A DNA stretch of 64,000 nucleotides from Dipteris shenzhenensis (taxonomy: Eukaryota; Polypodiophyta; Polypodiopsida; Gleicheniales). The notes beneath the pieces were generated by a model, which searched no databases, was not told the origin of the DNA, and saw only the letters and a program-made list of their open reading frames with translations. The position numbers and the translations under genes are program-made. The stretch is taken from the NCBI GenBank assembly GCA_047967505.1, contig CM106541.1; one strand, 5' to 3'. Each line of letters begins with the position of its first letter. Position 1 is the stretch's first letter. Of the stretch, positions 10,925 to 21,489 are shown piece after piece.

Positions 10925-11110
10925 TGTCATGACAAGAGAAATCACTAATCCGTGATTAGTAGATACTGAAAACATTATTATATATTATATGCCAATGGTG
11001 TAACATGTATTTGTATTTATGATGGACACCGACCGATTTGTTATGGCGGTGGATCATTTGAGTAGATAGGACTAGTCGAGCTGGAGCCACTGCTTCAGAC
11101 GGCATCGAAT
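10925..11110 (+). repeat. 3' LTR copy, probably truncated
   Basis: This 186-bp copy of 8337-8522 ends at GGCATCGAAT, after which similarity to the upstream LTR stops. Sequence after it (TTGGACATG) does not look like an LTR end in CA, so the copy is probably broken here. Confidence 0.8.
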
Positions 11111-12781
11111 TTGGACATGTGATACTTATTCTATTAATAAAAATATGCACACACGTGTCTAGGTCCTAGGGGCAATAGGAAGGGAAGGGTGCATTAAGGT
11201 GCATTGAATGGTAGATGCATGGGTCATAGGCTAAGGGTAGGTGTAAATGGGAAGATGGAACTTGAGTGATCTCAAGGGACATTAATGAAAGGGTATCACT
11301 CTTTCATTGTGAATCTCACGTAGCATTCTTCATTCATATTGCATTCATCTGCCATCTCTCTCCCATCTTGCATGTAGGTCAAAATAGAACCAGGTACTCT
11401 CGCGAGGGCGCTCTTCCCCATTGGAGGGCCAATTGGTATTCAAATTCTGCATGCATTGCACACATTTGCATTCTTGAGAAGGCTGTTTCTTCACAGTTTC
11501 CAAGGGCTAACTTCAGAGGTACGGATCAGAAACCTATTTTACCAGACTACAGAATGACGCAACTACCGTTTTGGAATAGTATTTGGGCAAATAAACAATA
11601 CTTATTCTGCTGTATCAATCTCTTCAGTCTTGCTTTCACATCAATACATTTTAGTATCTTTTTCTTTCAAAGAAGGCTGCTAGGGTTGACTCATTAATGG
11701 AGCTAATAGAATGTAAATTACGATTATATGCAATTGCAAGAGACTATTGAGTGAGACGTGGGTGCCTGATGGACTATTGCTCAAAACCTCTTATGTTTTA
11801 TACGGCCCATGTGATGAATGACCAACCATTTCCCAGGTGCTAATCTTTCCTTTGAAAGTACAGAGCAGAACAGTAACAGAGCAAGAGTATATTGACAAGC
11901 AGGGATATTTCAAGGATTTTATTGTGTCAATTTAATCCAACTCTCTCTCACCTTTTGAGTTTCTGCTAGTTAAATGAAACAGTAAAGTAGCACTTTAAGG
12001 ATACCACAAGATGCACTGAACTTGTCCCCCTTTGAAATGATGAGCTTTGTACAAATATTCTTGGCTGCAGGAGGGTCATGCTTAGTAAATAATAGGACAG
12101 GTCAGTGCAGCATCTTGCTTTATAAAATAAGCCTTTTGGTCTCAAGGCCCTCTAGTTCCTGCGCTTAAGAGCTCAGGGGAAACTTTCGCTTAATTCAAGC
12201 ACCTGTAAGAGAGATCGATAAAGAAAGTATAATTTATAACATTATCCTCTGGTGTATTACTAAAGCAAAACACTGGAATTGCTTAAAGTTGCCAAAAACA
12301 TACAGTCTGATGCTCAAAATAGGTTATCTTAATTGTTAGCATGAACTGTAACCACACTAACAAGGATTTTTAAGGGCAAATGAATCAAGTCTTTAGAGTG
12401 TGAAAAGCTCAATAATAACCCAAAAGAACACACTCAATAATCTTCAGCTTAAGCCAAGGGAAAAGGATTGCGAGCATGCATCATAGGTCTGGTCTTCTGT
12501 ACGCCCGTCGTGGAGGCAGTCACATTTTACTTGAATCTATAACTGCTCAGAAGGATTGATGAGCTGCTTTCAGCCTCCTGCACAACCTGCTTGACGCCAT
12601 TTTCAACGACAAAAGTCCTCTCACGTTTTGAATACATCATAAAGTAACTCGTTCATTCTCTCATAAGTAAGCACTGTAACAAGACTATTGGCCGCTCAGA
12701 ACACAACAGGAAGAACGTTTACCTGGGCTACAGCAACGGAAGGAAAATTACTCATGTTTCGCCCCCTTTAAGATCATCAAA
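11111..12781. other. non-coding, no supported gene
   Basis: No ORF with recognisable motifs is seen. The start shares a CTAGGTCCTAGGGGCAA block with 5072-5089, and both are followed by an ATTAATGAAAGGG/TTTAATGAAGGGG-type segment and a CTCTCTCCC tract, so the two may be distant copies of one repeat. The rest is ordinary AT-rich sequence. Confidence 0.5.
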
Positions 12782-13429
12782 TTACTGAAGACTCCTTGAC
12801 CTCCGGAACCTAAAAATGCTCAGGCAAACGAAAACGAAGCCCAAGTCTTGATGCTGTCCAAAATATGCTTTCGAAAACCATTCATTTAGATTTCGCCGGC
12901 AATAAGCTTTACTATCAAAAGTGTGGCATGGCTCACCACGGCTTCTCCATCGATCACGCATTTGGCGTTGGCTGCGATTCATTGCTGGCTTCTTCCGATA
13001 GCACTTGTAAAACCTTCTGCTCTTTCTCACATCAGCGGCATTCATTAAGCTGTTGACCTTAGAACCTTGGGTCCGTTGTCCAACATTCCATCGTAGGTGT
13101 CGTTCTTAAAATTCACTAACTCTTCATTTCCAGAATGCAAAAGCAAAGAAATTTTCAGTAGCTTGCAAGCGCCTTCAAAATAGACGTTGGTATATTATCC
13201 ACTTAGCGGGGTGATACCGACTACCTTGTTGATCTCACTTATATTTGCTGGTGCCGAGTTCAATGTGGTAACTCCAAAATTGCCGTTGCCTATGCGCATC
13301 TCAAGCAGCTTCCCCTCGAAACAGAGCTTTCCCGTGTGTACGCTTTCTCAGCAGCTTATTTGCCTCTGTCTCTGACCCCTGTCCATCACGGGTACGTCAG
13401 CAGGATCAAAAAGACCACTGAATTGCATC
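12782..13429 (-). pseudogene. possible decayed coding stretch, unrecognised
   Basis: On the minus strand an 87-codon frame (13045-12782) rich in Arg, Lys and aromatic residues is preceded by two further open stretches. One lies at about 13200-13050, contains FEGACKLLKISLL, and is in another frame. One lies at about 13429-13200, runs from an ATG with FDPADVPVMD, and is broken by one TGA. Together they read like one protein with two frame breaks, but no family was recognised. Open stretches of this length can arise by chance, so this is weak. Confidence 0.2.
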
Positions 13430-14245
13430 TAAGTTGTAGTCGATTGGCTCTTGTGTAATTTCCCAACTCGTGCCCGGACTGCTGACCACAAAGTTAACAG
13501 CTCAACGATGTGTACAGGGAAACTGCGAAAACAGTGACAGAAGCTTGAAAACACCCTACTGATCAGCAAGATGAAACCTTGAAGCTCTGGCTATGGCGAC
13601 CAAGACAGGGAGGGAAAGCTTGAAGCTTGGCTATGGCGAGCCATATACAAAAAAACTAAAAAAAACTTTAAAAAACTGCTTATAGAAACAAATAAAAAAA
13701 CCCCGATTGCGTGGCACCCGTTTCCCGGTCACCCCCTCTACTTTCCCTGACGGCTGTCACCGGCTACAGCCGGTTTCGGTCCCCCCGCCTGCCGGTCTCC
13801 CCTCCAAATATCCTACCACCCCTAAAAAGTGCAGCCGCTTTTTGCAGCCAGCTTTTCAGGCCGTCCGATCTGCCACGTGGCGCACGATCGCGCGGCCAGG
13901 AGCGTATCGCTTTGTTGCACTTTTGGCCGCACGGCTGGCCTTTTTTTTCCTGCCCTTTTTGTTTTCAGGGGAAAATTTCCTGTCCCACCACGTGTCACTT
14001 GTCTTAGCCCTTTCACAATACTCGACCCCCAAGCCTAGAACATCCACAATCATATGTGGCCTTTTGCCTTGTATTTATGTGCCTCGGCTTGGGTGAGTCC
14101 TCGTTTACACATCAATCAGGGTGGGTTCAGACCACTCGGCCGCCCAACCAACACTCACCCGCCCAACCAACAAAGAAGAGAGGAGGACCGGTGGGTGTCT
14201 TACCTGGTGGACAAGATATGTTCAAAAAGCTTGCATGTAATTGCA
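13430..14245. other. GC-richer non-coding segment
   Basis: This stretch is richer in C and G than its surroundings (about 13700-14100) and holds several overlapping open frames on both strands with no motif. A short duplicated block, TTGAAGCT[C/T][T/-]GGCTATGGCGA, occurs at about 13577 and 13620. It could be a promoter or LTR, but nothing decides this. Confidence 0.3.
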
Positions 14246-14249
14246 ACAA

Positions 14250-14480
14250 GCTTGGATTGGTGGAGTGGATAGATGGTCTCCTTTGTGTCAGACACGTGGC
14301 ACAAGTTTGATTCGCACTCCGCACATAATGCTATATTATTATTTTGGAGGTGCAGCCACGATTTCGATTGGTCCAAGTGGGATGATTCCCCTCCAAAACT
14401 CTTTTTATGCACAACCGGGCGGGTGGTGTAAAGCCCTCGTCACTTCACATAGGTGATTGTGTTTGACACTTCCAGTACTG
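14250..14480 (+). mobile_element. candidate tRNA-derived SINE
   Basis: The segment TGGTGGAGTGGATAGATGG (14259-14277) resembles an RNA polymerase III box A, and AGTTTGATTCG (14304-14314) resembles box B with tRNA-like spacing. They are followed by a tRNA-unrelated body. This layout is like plant Au-type SINEs. The 3' end and target duplications could not be found, so the right limit is approximate. Confidence 0.45.
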
Positions 14481-14680
14481 GCTCACTGCGCGACATGCAT
14501 GAAGAGCTCAACCTTATCCAATGGGCTTCTCTGTTCATCCTTGTTTTAAAACAACCTTCTTCTTGTACCTTTAACTAAATCTCCCTTCTCCATGCCCCAC
14601 ATATGAAACCCTATGTCATCCTCAATTTCAAGTTAGCTCTAAGCGCATGCAAACCAAAGATGTAGTCCTTTAGGAGGCAA

Positions 14681-14842
14681 CCTATACATACATACATACA
14701 TACATGCGTACGTGTGTGTGTGTGTTCTCACCAAAAAAAAAAGTGTGTGTGTATGCATGTATGTATATGTATAAGTATATGTGTATGTGAATGTGTATGT
14801 GTATGTGTATGTGTATGTATATGCATATGCATATGCATATGC

Positions 14843-14874
<32 letters not shown>

Positions 14875-14955
14875 GTATGTATAAGCCATGTCCTCTCCTC
14901 AAGGTGAGAGGTCCAAATATATGTATGCATGTATGTATATGTATATGTATATATA

Positions 14956-14991
<36 letters not shown>

Positions 14992-15000
14992 TAAGCCATG
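14681..15000. repeat. compound microsatellite (CATA, GT, TATG, ATGCAT)
   Basis: The tract mixes CATA units (about 14683-14704), GT (14711-14724) and then long TATG/TGTATG/ATGCAT runs (14750-14882 and 14925-14991). The peptide-like open frames here are simple repeat translations. Confidence 0.95.
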
Positions 15001-15026
15001 CCCTCTCCTCAAGGTGAGAGGTCCAT
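14881..15026 (+). repeat. duplicated 34-bp block flanking microsatellite
   Basis: The block TAAGCCATG[T/C]CCTCTCCTC plus AAGGTGAGAGGTCCA occurs at 14883-14916 and at 14992-15025. Each copy lies at the end of a TATG run, so repeat and block were duplicated together. Confidence 0.9.
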
Positions 15027-15408
15027 TATAGCCCTATTGTCGGTAGTTATTAATTAATATGCAAATAGCTTGAGAGAGGGGAGAGAAGTAGGGCCAAAGC
15101 AGAAGGTTATGCGTAGCACTAAAAGATGGTGAAACCGTTATAGCCTTGCTATCTATAGTTGTTAATATACATAGAGAGAGGGGAAAACACAAGGCCAAAG
15201 GAAGAGGTTGTGGGTGGCACTAATTAATGGATAAGGGGAAATAACTATTGAATTTAGTGCAAGTGTCATAGGCTAAATTTAGGAAGTAAAGCTTGAGTTT
15301 AAAAAACCCACCCCAAACCAATGCCTTGCATAGAATAGATTAAAAGGCACTCAACAAGGTTATACTTTCTTTATGCATTACAACACTTATTTATCACCCT
15401 TTTCTAAG

Positions 15409-15410
<2 letters not shown>

Positions 15411-15459
<49 letters not shown>
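15411..15459 (+). repeat. (CT)n microsatellite
   Basis: About 24 uninterrupted CT units, surrounded by unique AT-rich sequence. Confidence 0.97.
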
Positions 15460-15462
<3 letters not shown>

Positions 15463-15799
15463 ATGCCTTCACATGTTAGAACATAAAGCTTTCACGTTCA
15501 TATTCACATGAAGAATAGGTGATCTTTTTAGAAAATAGTTATACGACCTCAAGTCCAAAGCTTTAGCACTATTTAAGCCATCAAAGGGTAGTCCGAGGGG
15601 AGAGAAACACCCACCAAAATCTTTTGATTTACCGCCCTTATCAGACGTTAATCCAAAAAAAGAAAAGGTAAGTTGATTTGTCCCCCGTATTAGGAGTTAA
15701 CTCAAATAAAGAAAGGGCAAGATTCATCTAGCCCCCACATCCTTCTCACAAAACGCTTTGTCTAGCAATGCAAGTAAATCTCCCTCCATTTCAAAAAGA

Positions 15800-16400
15800 A
15801 ATTCATATTTCTCTGTGCATTTGAGTACTATGAAGGACTTTGTAGCCTGCAAGCAAAGCAAAAAAATGAATATTTTTAAAGCTTGATGTTCTAGCTTAAA
15901 ATTTTTTATTTTATTTTTGCTCTATTTCCAGGTTAGATCAAGACAGAGATACACTCTCAATGGACATTGAAATGCCAAATTTTTTTACCTAGAATAGGCC
16001 ACATTGACGTGGCCTATTCTAGGCAAAAAATTTTGCATTTCTATGAGCATTTAAGTGTGTTGTTGAAGTACATTGAAGTACATTGTAGCTTCAAGCAGAG
16101 CAAAAAATGATTTATTTCTAGCTAGAACAGGCCGCGCTAGTGCGGCATGTTCTAGCTAAAAATACTTCGTTATTTGGCTCTAGTGGAGGGCTAGATCAAG
16201 ATAAAGATACATACTTGATGCACATTGAAATGCAAAATATTTTAAACTAGAACATACCAGACCGGCGTGGCCTATTCTAGGTTTAAAAATTTACATTTTT
16301 ATGTACCTCTTAGTGTGTTTCTTTAGGCCTCTAAGAGAGCCAAAGAAATGAAATTTTTTAGGTAGAACAAGCCACCCAACGCGGCATGTTCTAGCTTTTA
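15800..16400. repeat. alternating hairpin tandem repeat
   Basis: Four inverted repeats recur every 114-133 bases, with stems at 15988-16023, 16119-16158, 16244-16284 and 16359-16396. The right arm alternates between GTGGCCTATTCTAGG (first and third) and GCGGCATGTTCTAGCT (second and fourth). The spacers also alternate: one type carries TAGATCAAGA[C/T]A[G/A]AGATAC, the other a TTTCTATGAGCATTTAAGTG-like segment. The array is therefore a duplicated two-hairpin unit. A lone right arm near 15880 marks an older partial unit. Confidence 0.85.
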
Positions 16401-16464
16401 AAAATTCATACCTTATGCCTGCATGGGGGCTTCAAGGCATGAGTCCATGGCTAGGGAGATGGCA

Positions 16465-16765
16465 TTCCATGGAGAGAGGAAGAGGTAGAGGAAAGCCGGA
16501 TGAGGAAGGATGAGGTAGAGGGACGAAGGATGAGGTAGAGCGAGGGATGATGAGATAGAGCAAGAAATGGTGGAGAGGATGAGGTAGAGCAAGGGAGGAT
16601 GAGGTAGAGTGAGAGATGGAGAGGATGAGGTAGAGGGAGGGGGGATGAGGTCTATAGAGCAAGAGATGGAGACGATGAGGTAGACGGAGGGAGGATCAAG
16701 TAGAGCAAGAATGAGAGATGAAGATGATGAGAGATAAAGATGATGAGAGATGAAGACGATGAGAG
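16465..16765 (+). repeat. purine-rich minisatellite, GGATGAGGTAGAG units
   Basis: About ten imperfect units around GGATGAGGTAGAG[C/G]GAGG, degrading to GATGATGAGAGATGAA units at the right end. Open frames on the opposite strand (Ser/Leu/Pro-rich) are translations of the repeat. Confidence 0.9.
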
Positions 16766-17061
16766 ACGTCTTTGCAGGTCCTTCACATGTGTCATCCTTA
16801 AGGCAATGGCGTCCGAGGTAAGTATCTCTAACCAGCATCCGAATGATGGCATCTGAGCAAACATTCGAGCAATGACATGTCTAGATTGAGGCACAGTGAG
16901 CAGGTGAGCGCGATGGCAACAAGTAGGCAAGGGCTCAAGCGGGTGAGGGGGGTATCAGTGGAATGAGGGCTCAAGTAGGTGTTGGCAGTAAGTAGGCAAC
17001 AATGGCACACAACAAACTTTGAGCGAGAGGGGTAAGAGGGGAGTAGAGAAGAAGAGTGAAC

Positions 17062-17137
<76 letters not shown>
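17062..17137 (+). repeat. (GA)n microsatellite
   Basis: About 37 GA units directly left of the first copy of the 590-bp terminal direct repeat. Confidence 0.97.
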
Positions 17138-17140
<3 letters not shown>

Positions 17141-17153
17141 TCTACCATATACA

Positions 17154-17744
17154 TGGCACATATTAACCTTTTTGTAACCTACACTATTTTAGTAAGGCAG
17201 CTTGGGAGAGTACATGGTCCTATAGAGGAGGAAAATTGGCTTCATATTGAACTAAAGATACTCACCCCATTGTTTCCAATTTTGAGGTATCATCATTCAC
17301 TGTATATGTACCATACAAAACATGGTTTGAGATGTTCCTACTACATGGGATAATGATGAATCATCCTTTTTAGAGAGGATATAAGCAAAGTTCCCCACAC
17401 ATGGAGCATCTGGAAGCCAAAAAATCTATTATAGAGGTGCCTCACGAGGCATCACCTACCAAGGTTGTTGGAGTTTATTAAACTTACATAGTGATATTGT
17501 GACATTAATAACAAGTGGAGTTGTAGTTTGAAGCATGTAGTCCCACATTAAAAGGTGCTTGTGTTAACATACCTTTTTTGTGGATGGATGCATGTGAGTG
17601 GAGCTCCTTCGATATCATGTGGTATTCATACATTATTTGCTTATAACGATCTTGGATCGTCTTGATTGAGCATGTCATGTGTCTTCTCATCCTCATGTGT
17701 CTAGTAAAGCTTTGAATGGATAATTTTGGTTTTGTATTTCAGCA
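17154..17744 (+). repeat. left terminal direct repeat
   Basis: 591 bp, matching 20908-21489 through most of its length. Shared landmarks are CATACAAAACATGGTTTGAG, GGTGCCTCACGAGGCA and ACCAAGGTTGTTGGAGTTTA. Confidence 0.85.
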
Positions 17745-18081
17745 CGCACACTTTGGGGGATGGATAAGGGAGGTTTATTCATGCGTCGCCTATTGCCATT
17801 CATGACATATATCTATTCTCATCTTTTATGTCCAATGCATAGGACTATATTTGGCATGGGGACCTAATCAAAATGGGCTATCCTGATCCCCTTCCTGCAC
17901 CATCAATTGGGATCTAAGATTTCTTATTTATTATTGCATCTAAGGATATACACAAATTCATTCAATAGTATGATGGTAAACTTTTTTCGGTGGATCCTTA
18001 GAGTCAACACTTACTATTGATTTAGTTGAGCATTTTTTATTGGTGCCAAATTCGGGAATTATTTGTGAAGTCACCTAATAA
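17745..18081 (+). other. non-coding start of the internal region
   Basis: 337 bases after the left repeat without a recognisable primer-binding site or ORF. Confidence 0.4.
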
Positions 18082-19170
18082 TGCTCTTTCTACGGTACAA
18101 ATCTATCCAGGATCATTGGTAGAATCATAACCAATGATGAGTCACAATATGATGACTATAAAAAGAAGTTGGATGGCATTATGAAGGCCTTTTGTTGTTC
18201 CCACAATGCAGAATATTCATTAGATAGTGGTGGAGGAAGGAAACATAATATCATGGTCGCTCCTTTTTCCTCCAAGATGCACTCTCTCATTCCCTTCAAT
18301 TCTTTGTCTCAGGAGGATAAGGAAATTCTTACACAATCTAACAACTTGACCCTTAATGGGAAAGACATCTCTGTTAATCCATTCATTGCAAGAAGGAAAC
18401 TAGAAGGGACCTTTTCCCACCAGCTGGATCATAAACTTTGGGCACTAAATGATCTTAGTGTACCATCACCCATTACTTTTGAAATGTGGGCTGTTCTTGG
18501 TGGTATGATTGATAACGGTGAAGCAATTCTCAACAAGAACTCAAGAAGATGGCTATGGATGGCATACCAACATATACGGATAGTGTTGTCTTCCTAGAAC
18601 TCTTTTCATTAAATCAGCTTGAAGAGTCTTTTTGTAACTTTAAATATGGCATATTCTGTAGCCATAAGACTCTTCCACCCGCCAAAAAATTACTTGATGT
18701 ATGGAACTACATGAGGCCTTATTTAAAATGCAATTGTACTAGTACTGGCATACAGTGCCCTAATAAGGTCATGTGGTCCAATCATGTAGTATGGTTTTTT
18801 CTCAACCATATCCACCAATTTATACATGGTGTTCCTCCTTCCTACTATTCTTAATAAAGTAAGCTATGGTTTTTCTTGTTACCCAGACTTTGTCAACAAA
18901 GAGGTTAGGAACTTGGTAAATGAACCGGATCTAGATCTTTTCCAAGGACTAAATGGGTCTATCTTGCTTACCAATTTGGTGCAGTTTCATCATCCCTTCA
19001 GATACAGTGATGATATCTGTTTGGTGAATGTATCTAATCCTTCACTATTATTTTCCATGGGGGATGTATCCATTTATACTCTTGATTTTGTGGAAATCAT
19101 CGCTGAGACATCAACTTTCTACCAGCTTGAAAAATCGATGCATTCTTGGTACAAGTGCAAGATTTCTTAG
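18082..19170 (+). pseudogene. unrecognised ORF inside the terminal-repeat element, frameshifted
   Basis: From just after a TAA at 18079-18081 a frame stays open to about 18597. It continues in another frame from about 18560 to 18854 and returns to the first frame from about 18826 to the TAG at 19168-19170. Joined, this is roughly 340 codons. Features seen are a lysine-rich DDYKKKLDGI segment, a central DHKLWALNDLSV block, a Cys-containing stretch CNCTSTGIQC near 18730, and aromatic-rich segments near 18790. I recognise no gag, transposase, helicase or host domain. There is no good upstream ATG in frame, so it may lack its 5' end or have introns. Two frame changes suggest decay. Confidence 0.4.
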
Positions 19171-20907
19171 CATGGAAATTCTTATTACTTAAACAGCAGA
19201 TGGGACCTTTATTATAAACAAATATAATAAAAGGGATTTCTCCCTTTTAATGTTAGTAGGTCCATGAGGGTTAATAGTAATAGACCTTTAAAGTTATGCT
19301 ATATGGCCATCTGCTCAAATATAATCCCAAATCATCTACATATGCAACAGTACAAAATAGGCGGCTTACTATATCCATACACTTTTCACATGTTTAATGG
19401 AAAACGGATGCAACAGTTTATGACTATAAAAATTTGTACTTAAGTTTCTCAATGAGGACTTCCCAATGTCAAGATCAATGTTATTGAGTTAATAAAACTC
19501 TTTTAGTCATTCACATTCGTGGTGGGCAGCATGACCCTTCCCTATGAGGGGGCATGTGGGCTCATGTTTTTGTGGGAGGATGGTTGGGCGCGCACGCGCT
19601 TGCATGTGCACACACACATACCCACACACACACACACGTGATGGCGTTATTGTTTGGCATAAATTCAAGCATCGCATTGGTATAAAGAGGATTTGAGCAT
19701 AATAGGCATTGGATCAATATTGATATGATGAACCTAGAAAACCCTTTTTCACAAGGCAGTTTACTGATAGGAATAATGAGGTCTTTTCCTAACAATATTT
19801 TGTAGCATGGGAAGATGGTATAAACCATGTTTGTGAGGACCAATTATAACGTATGGTCAAAGCTTTGTTTGGATGGTTATGAGGAAATGGGAGGTTGACT
19901 AGATATGAAGCGACTCGTTGACTTGACCATTTTGGAGAAAGGGCTATATAAGGAAGCCGTCCGCCATGCAAGCTATCGAGACAGTGCGTTAGCATTTTGC
20001 CTACATATCAAGGCGTGACTGAGCTCAATGATCTTCCATTTCCTAGCCTTGGCAGGATAGCCTTATTGCTGCTTTGTAGCCTGACTTGTTTTGCATGGTA
20101 CATTAGTCTATTTGCAAGCTACTATGTGCAACTTGGGCTACAATCTTGATAGCCCTCAAGAACTCCTTCCTCGTTGATACAAACATGCCAAGAAAAGTAT
20201 TCATGACTTCTTTTTAAGGGTTGTTCTGATAGTAATGGTTACAATGTACTGCTATATGGTCTCTAGATAATTATCACTCAGGCTTGGTTTCGTTGGTTTT
20301 GTGTGATACAATAGTTTATTACAAGCAGGTGTTAGAGTCCCATACAGCTTAGGAAATAAGCCTAGTAGCCATCCAATGCCCCTCCAACATTGGTACAGAC
20401 AAATTGTGAAGATAACAATGCACTCAGGCCACTATTGGTGGACATTTCAACTAGTGCTAATGGCGGTTGGTTGTTTGAGGAGTTTTGTTTTAATAGGAGG
20501 CCTTCACGGGTTGCTACGTAGTTATTAACTTGGGAGATATCCACAAAAGCTGATCGCAACCAAATAGGGAGTTATTATTACTTATACCAATACGGGCAGC
20601 TAAGACAACATAGATGCCTCTTGAGGTAGTGCCATTGATCCATTAAGGATAACTATACGATTAACAATACTTGTATAAGGCATAACACAAGCCTATTGCT
20701 TCTTATGCATCTCTACCGGTCGGTATAACACAAATTATCTACATATATGCTTTCTCTACTTTACATTCTGATAAGCTTTGTGTAGAGCTGTGGATGTCTC
20801 CAACATGAAAAAATTAACGGGTATATTTGTCTATTATAGCTACACCATACATGATGCTTGTATGGATTGAGTCCGTATAGGTGTTGAATGACCTTTGGCC
20901 ATATATG
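19171..20907. other. non-coding right half of the terminal-repeat element
   Basis: No ORF of note. A CA-rich microsatellite lies at 19607-19637 and a CTATATAAGG TATA-like box at about 19945-19954 on the plus strand. Confidence 0.5.
19605..19638 (+). repeat. (CA)n microsatellite
   Basis: Imperfect CACACA run interrupted by TACCC, within the 17154-21489 element. Confidence 0.9.
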
Positions 20908-21489
20908 TGGTGCATATTAACCTTTTTATTACCTACACTATTTCAGTAAGATGGCTTGGGAAGTACGTGGTCTTATAGAGGAGAGAAATTGTCTTCATAT
21001 TGAATTAAAGAGGCTCACCCTATTGTTTCCAGTTTTGAGGTATGATCATTCACAGTATACATACCATACAAAACATGGTTTGAGATGTTTCTACTACATG
21101 GGATAATGATGAATGATCCTTTTCAGAGAGGATGTAAAGGAAGTGCCCCACACATGGAGCATGTGGAAGCTGAATAAACTATTACAGAGGTGCCTCACGA
21201 GGCACCGCCTACCAAGGTTGTTGGAGTTTATTGAACTTACATAGCATATGATATTGCAACATTGATAACAAGTGGAGCTATACTTTGAAGCCTACAGCCC
21301 CACATTAAAAGGTGCTTGTTCTAACATACCTTTTTGTGGCTGGATGCAGGTGATTGGAGCTCCGTCGATATCATGTGGTATTTGCTTATAACAATGTTAG
21401 ACCTTCTTTATTGAGCATGTCATGTGTGTTCTCATCCTTTGATGTCTAGTAACGATTTGAAGAGATAATGTTGGTTTTGTATGTCAGCA
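20908..21489 (+). repeat. right terminal direct repeat
   Basis: 582 bp, partner of 17154-17744. It runs directly into a short CA repeat on its right side. Confidence 0.85.

Larger units (their letters stand above)
8337..11110 (+). mobile_element. gag-only, non-autonomous LTR retroelement (TR-GAG-like)
   Basis: Two direct copies of a 186-bp sequence (8337-8522 and 10925-11110) flank a single decayed gag reading frame. Both begin TGTCATGACA, itself a palindrome, and the second follows the purine tract AAGAGGGAG, as a 3' LTR follows its polypurine tract. A tRNA-Met-like primer site lies at 8726-8738. No protease, reverse transcriptase, RNase H or integrase is present in the 630 bases after gag, so the element would depend on enzymes from other copies. 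This matches the described plant class of terminal-repeat elements that keep only gag. Confidence 0.75.
17154..21489 (+). mobile_element. element with 590-bp terminal direct repeats and an unrecognised ORF
   Basis: Copies at 17154-17744 and 20908-21489 are about 85% alike by eye with small indels, and both can be trimmed to TG...CA ends (TGG[T/C][G/A]CATATTAACC to TCAGCA). They enclose 3.2 kb with one broken open frame. No primer-binding site after the left copy or polypurine tract before the right copy is evident on either strand. An LTR origin is therefore plausible but unproven; an ordinary segmental duplication is the alternative. Confidence 0.5.

Noticed and set aside
14259-14314. Functional tRNA gene
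   Set aside because: Boxes A and B are present but the cloverleaf arms and anticodon loop do not fold, so a SINE is the better reading.
14639-15017. Open frames of about 80-105 codons made of Tyr, Thr, His and Ile
   Set aside because: They are translations of TATG/CATA microsatellites on both strands.
15411-15459. (CT)n tract as part of a CRISPR-like or regulatory array
   Set aside because: It is a plain dinucleotide microsatellite; there are no repeat-spacer units anywhere in the window.
16413-17161. Ser/Leu/Pro-rich minus-strand frames of up to 141 codons
   Set aside because: They are translations of the purine minisatellite and the (GA)n tract.
20908-21489. Confident LTR call for the 590-bp repeats
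   Set aside because: No primer site or polypurine tract could be found on either strand, so I report direct repeats and leave the origin open.
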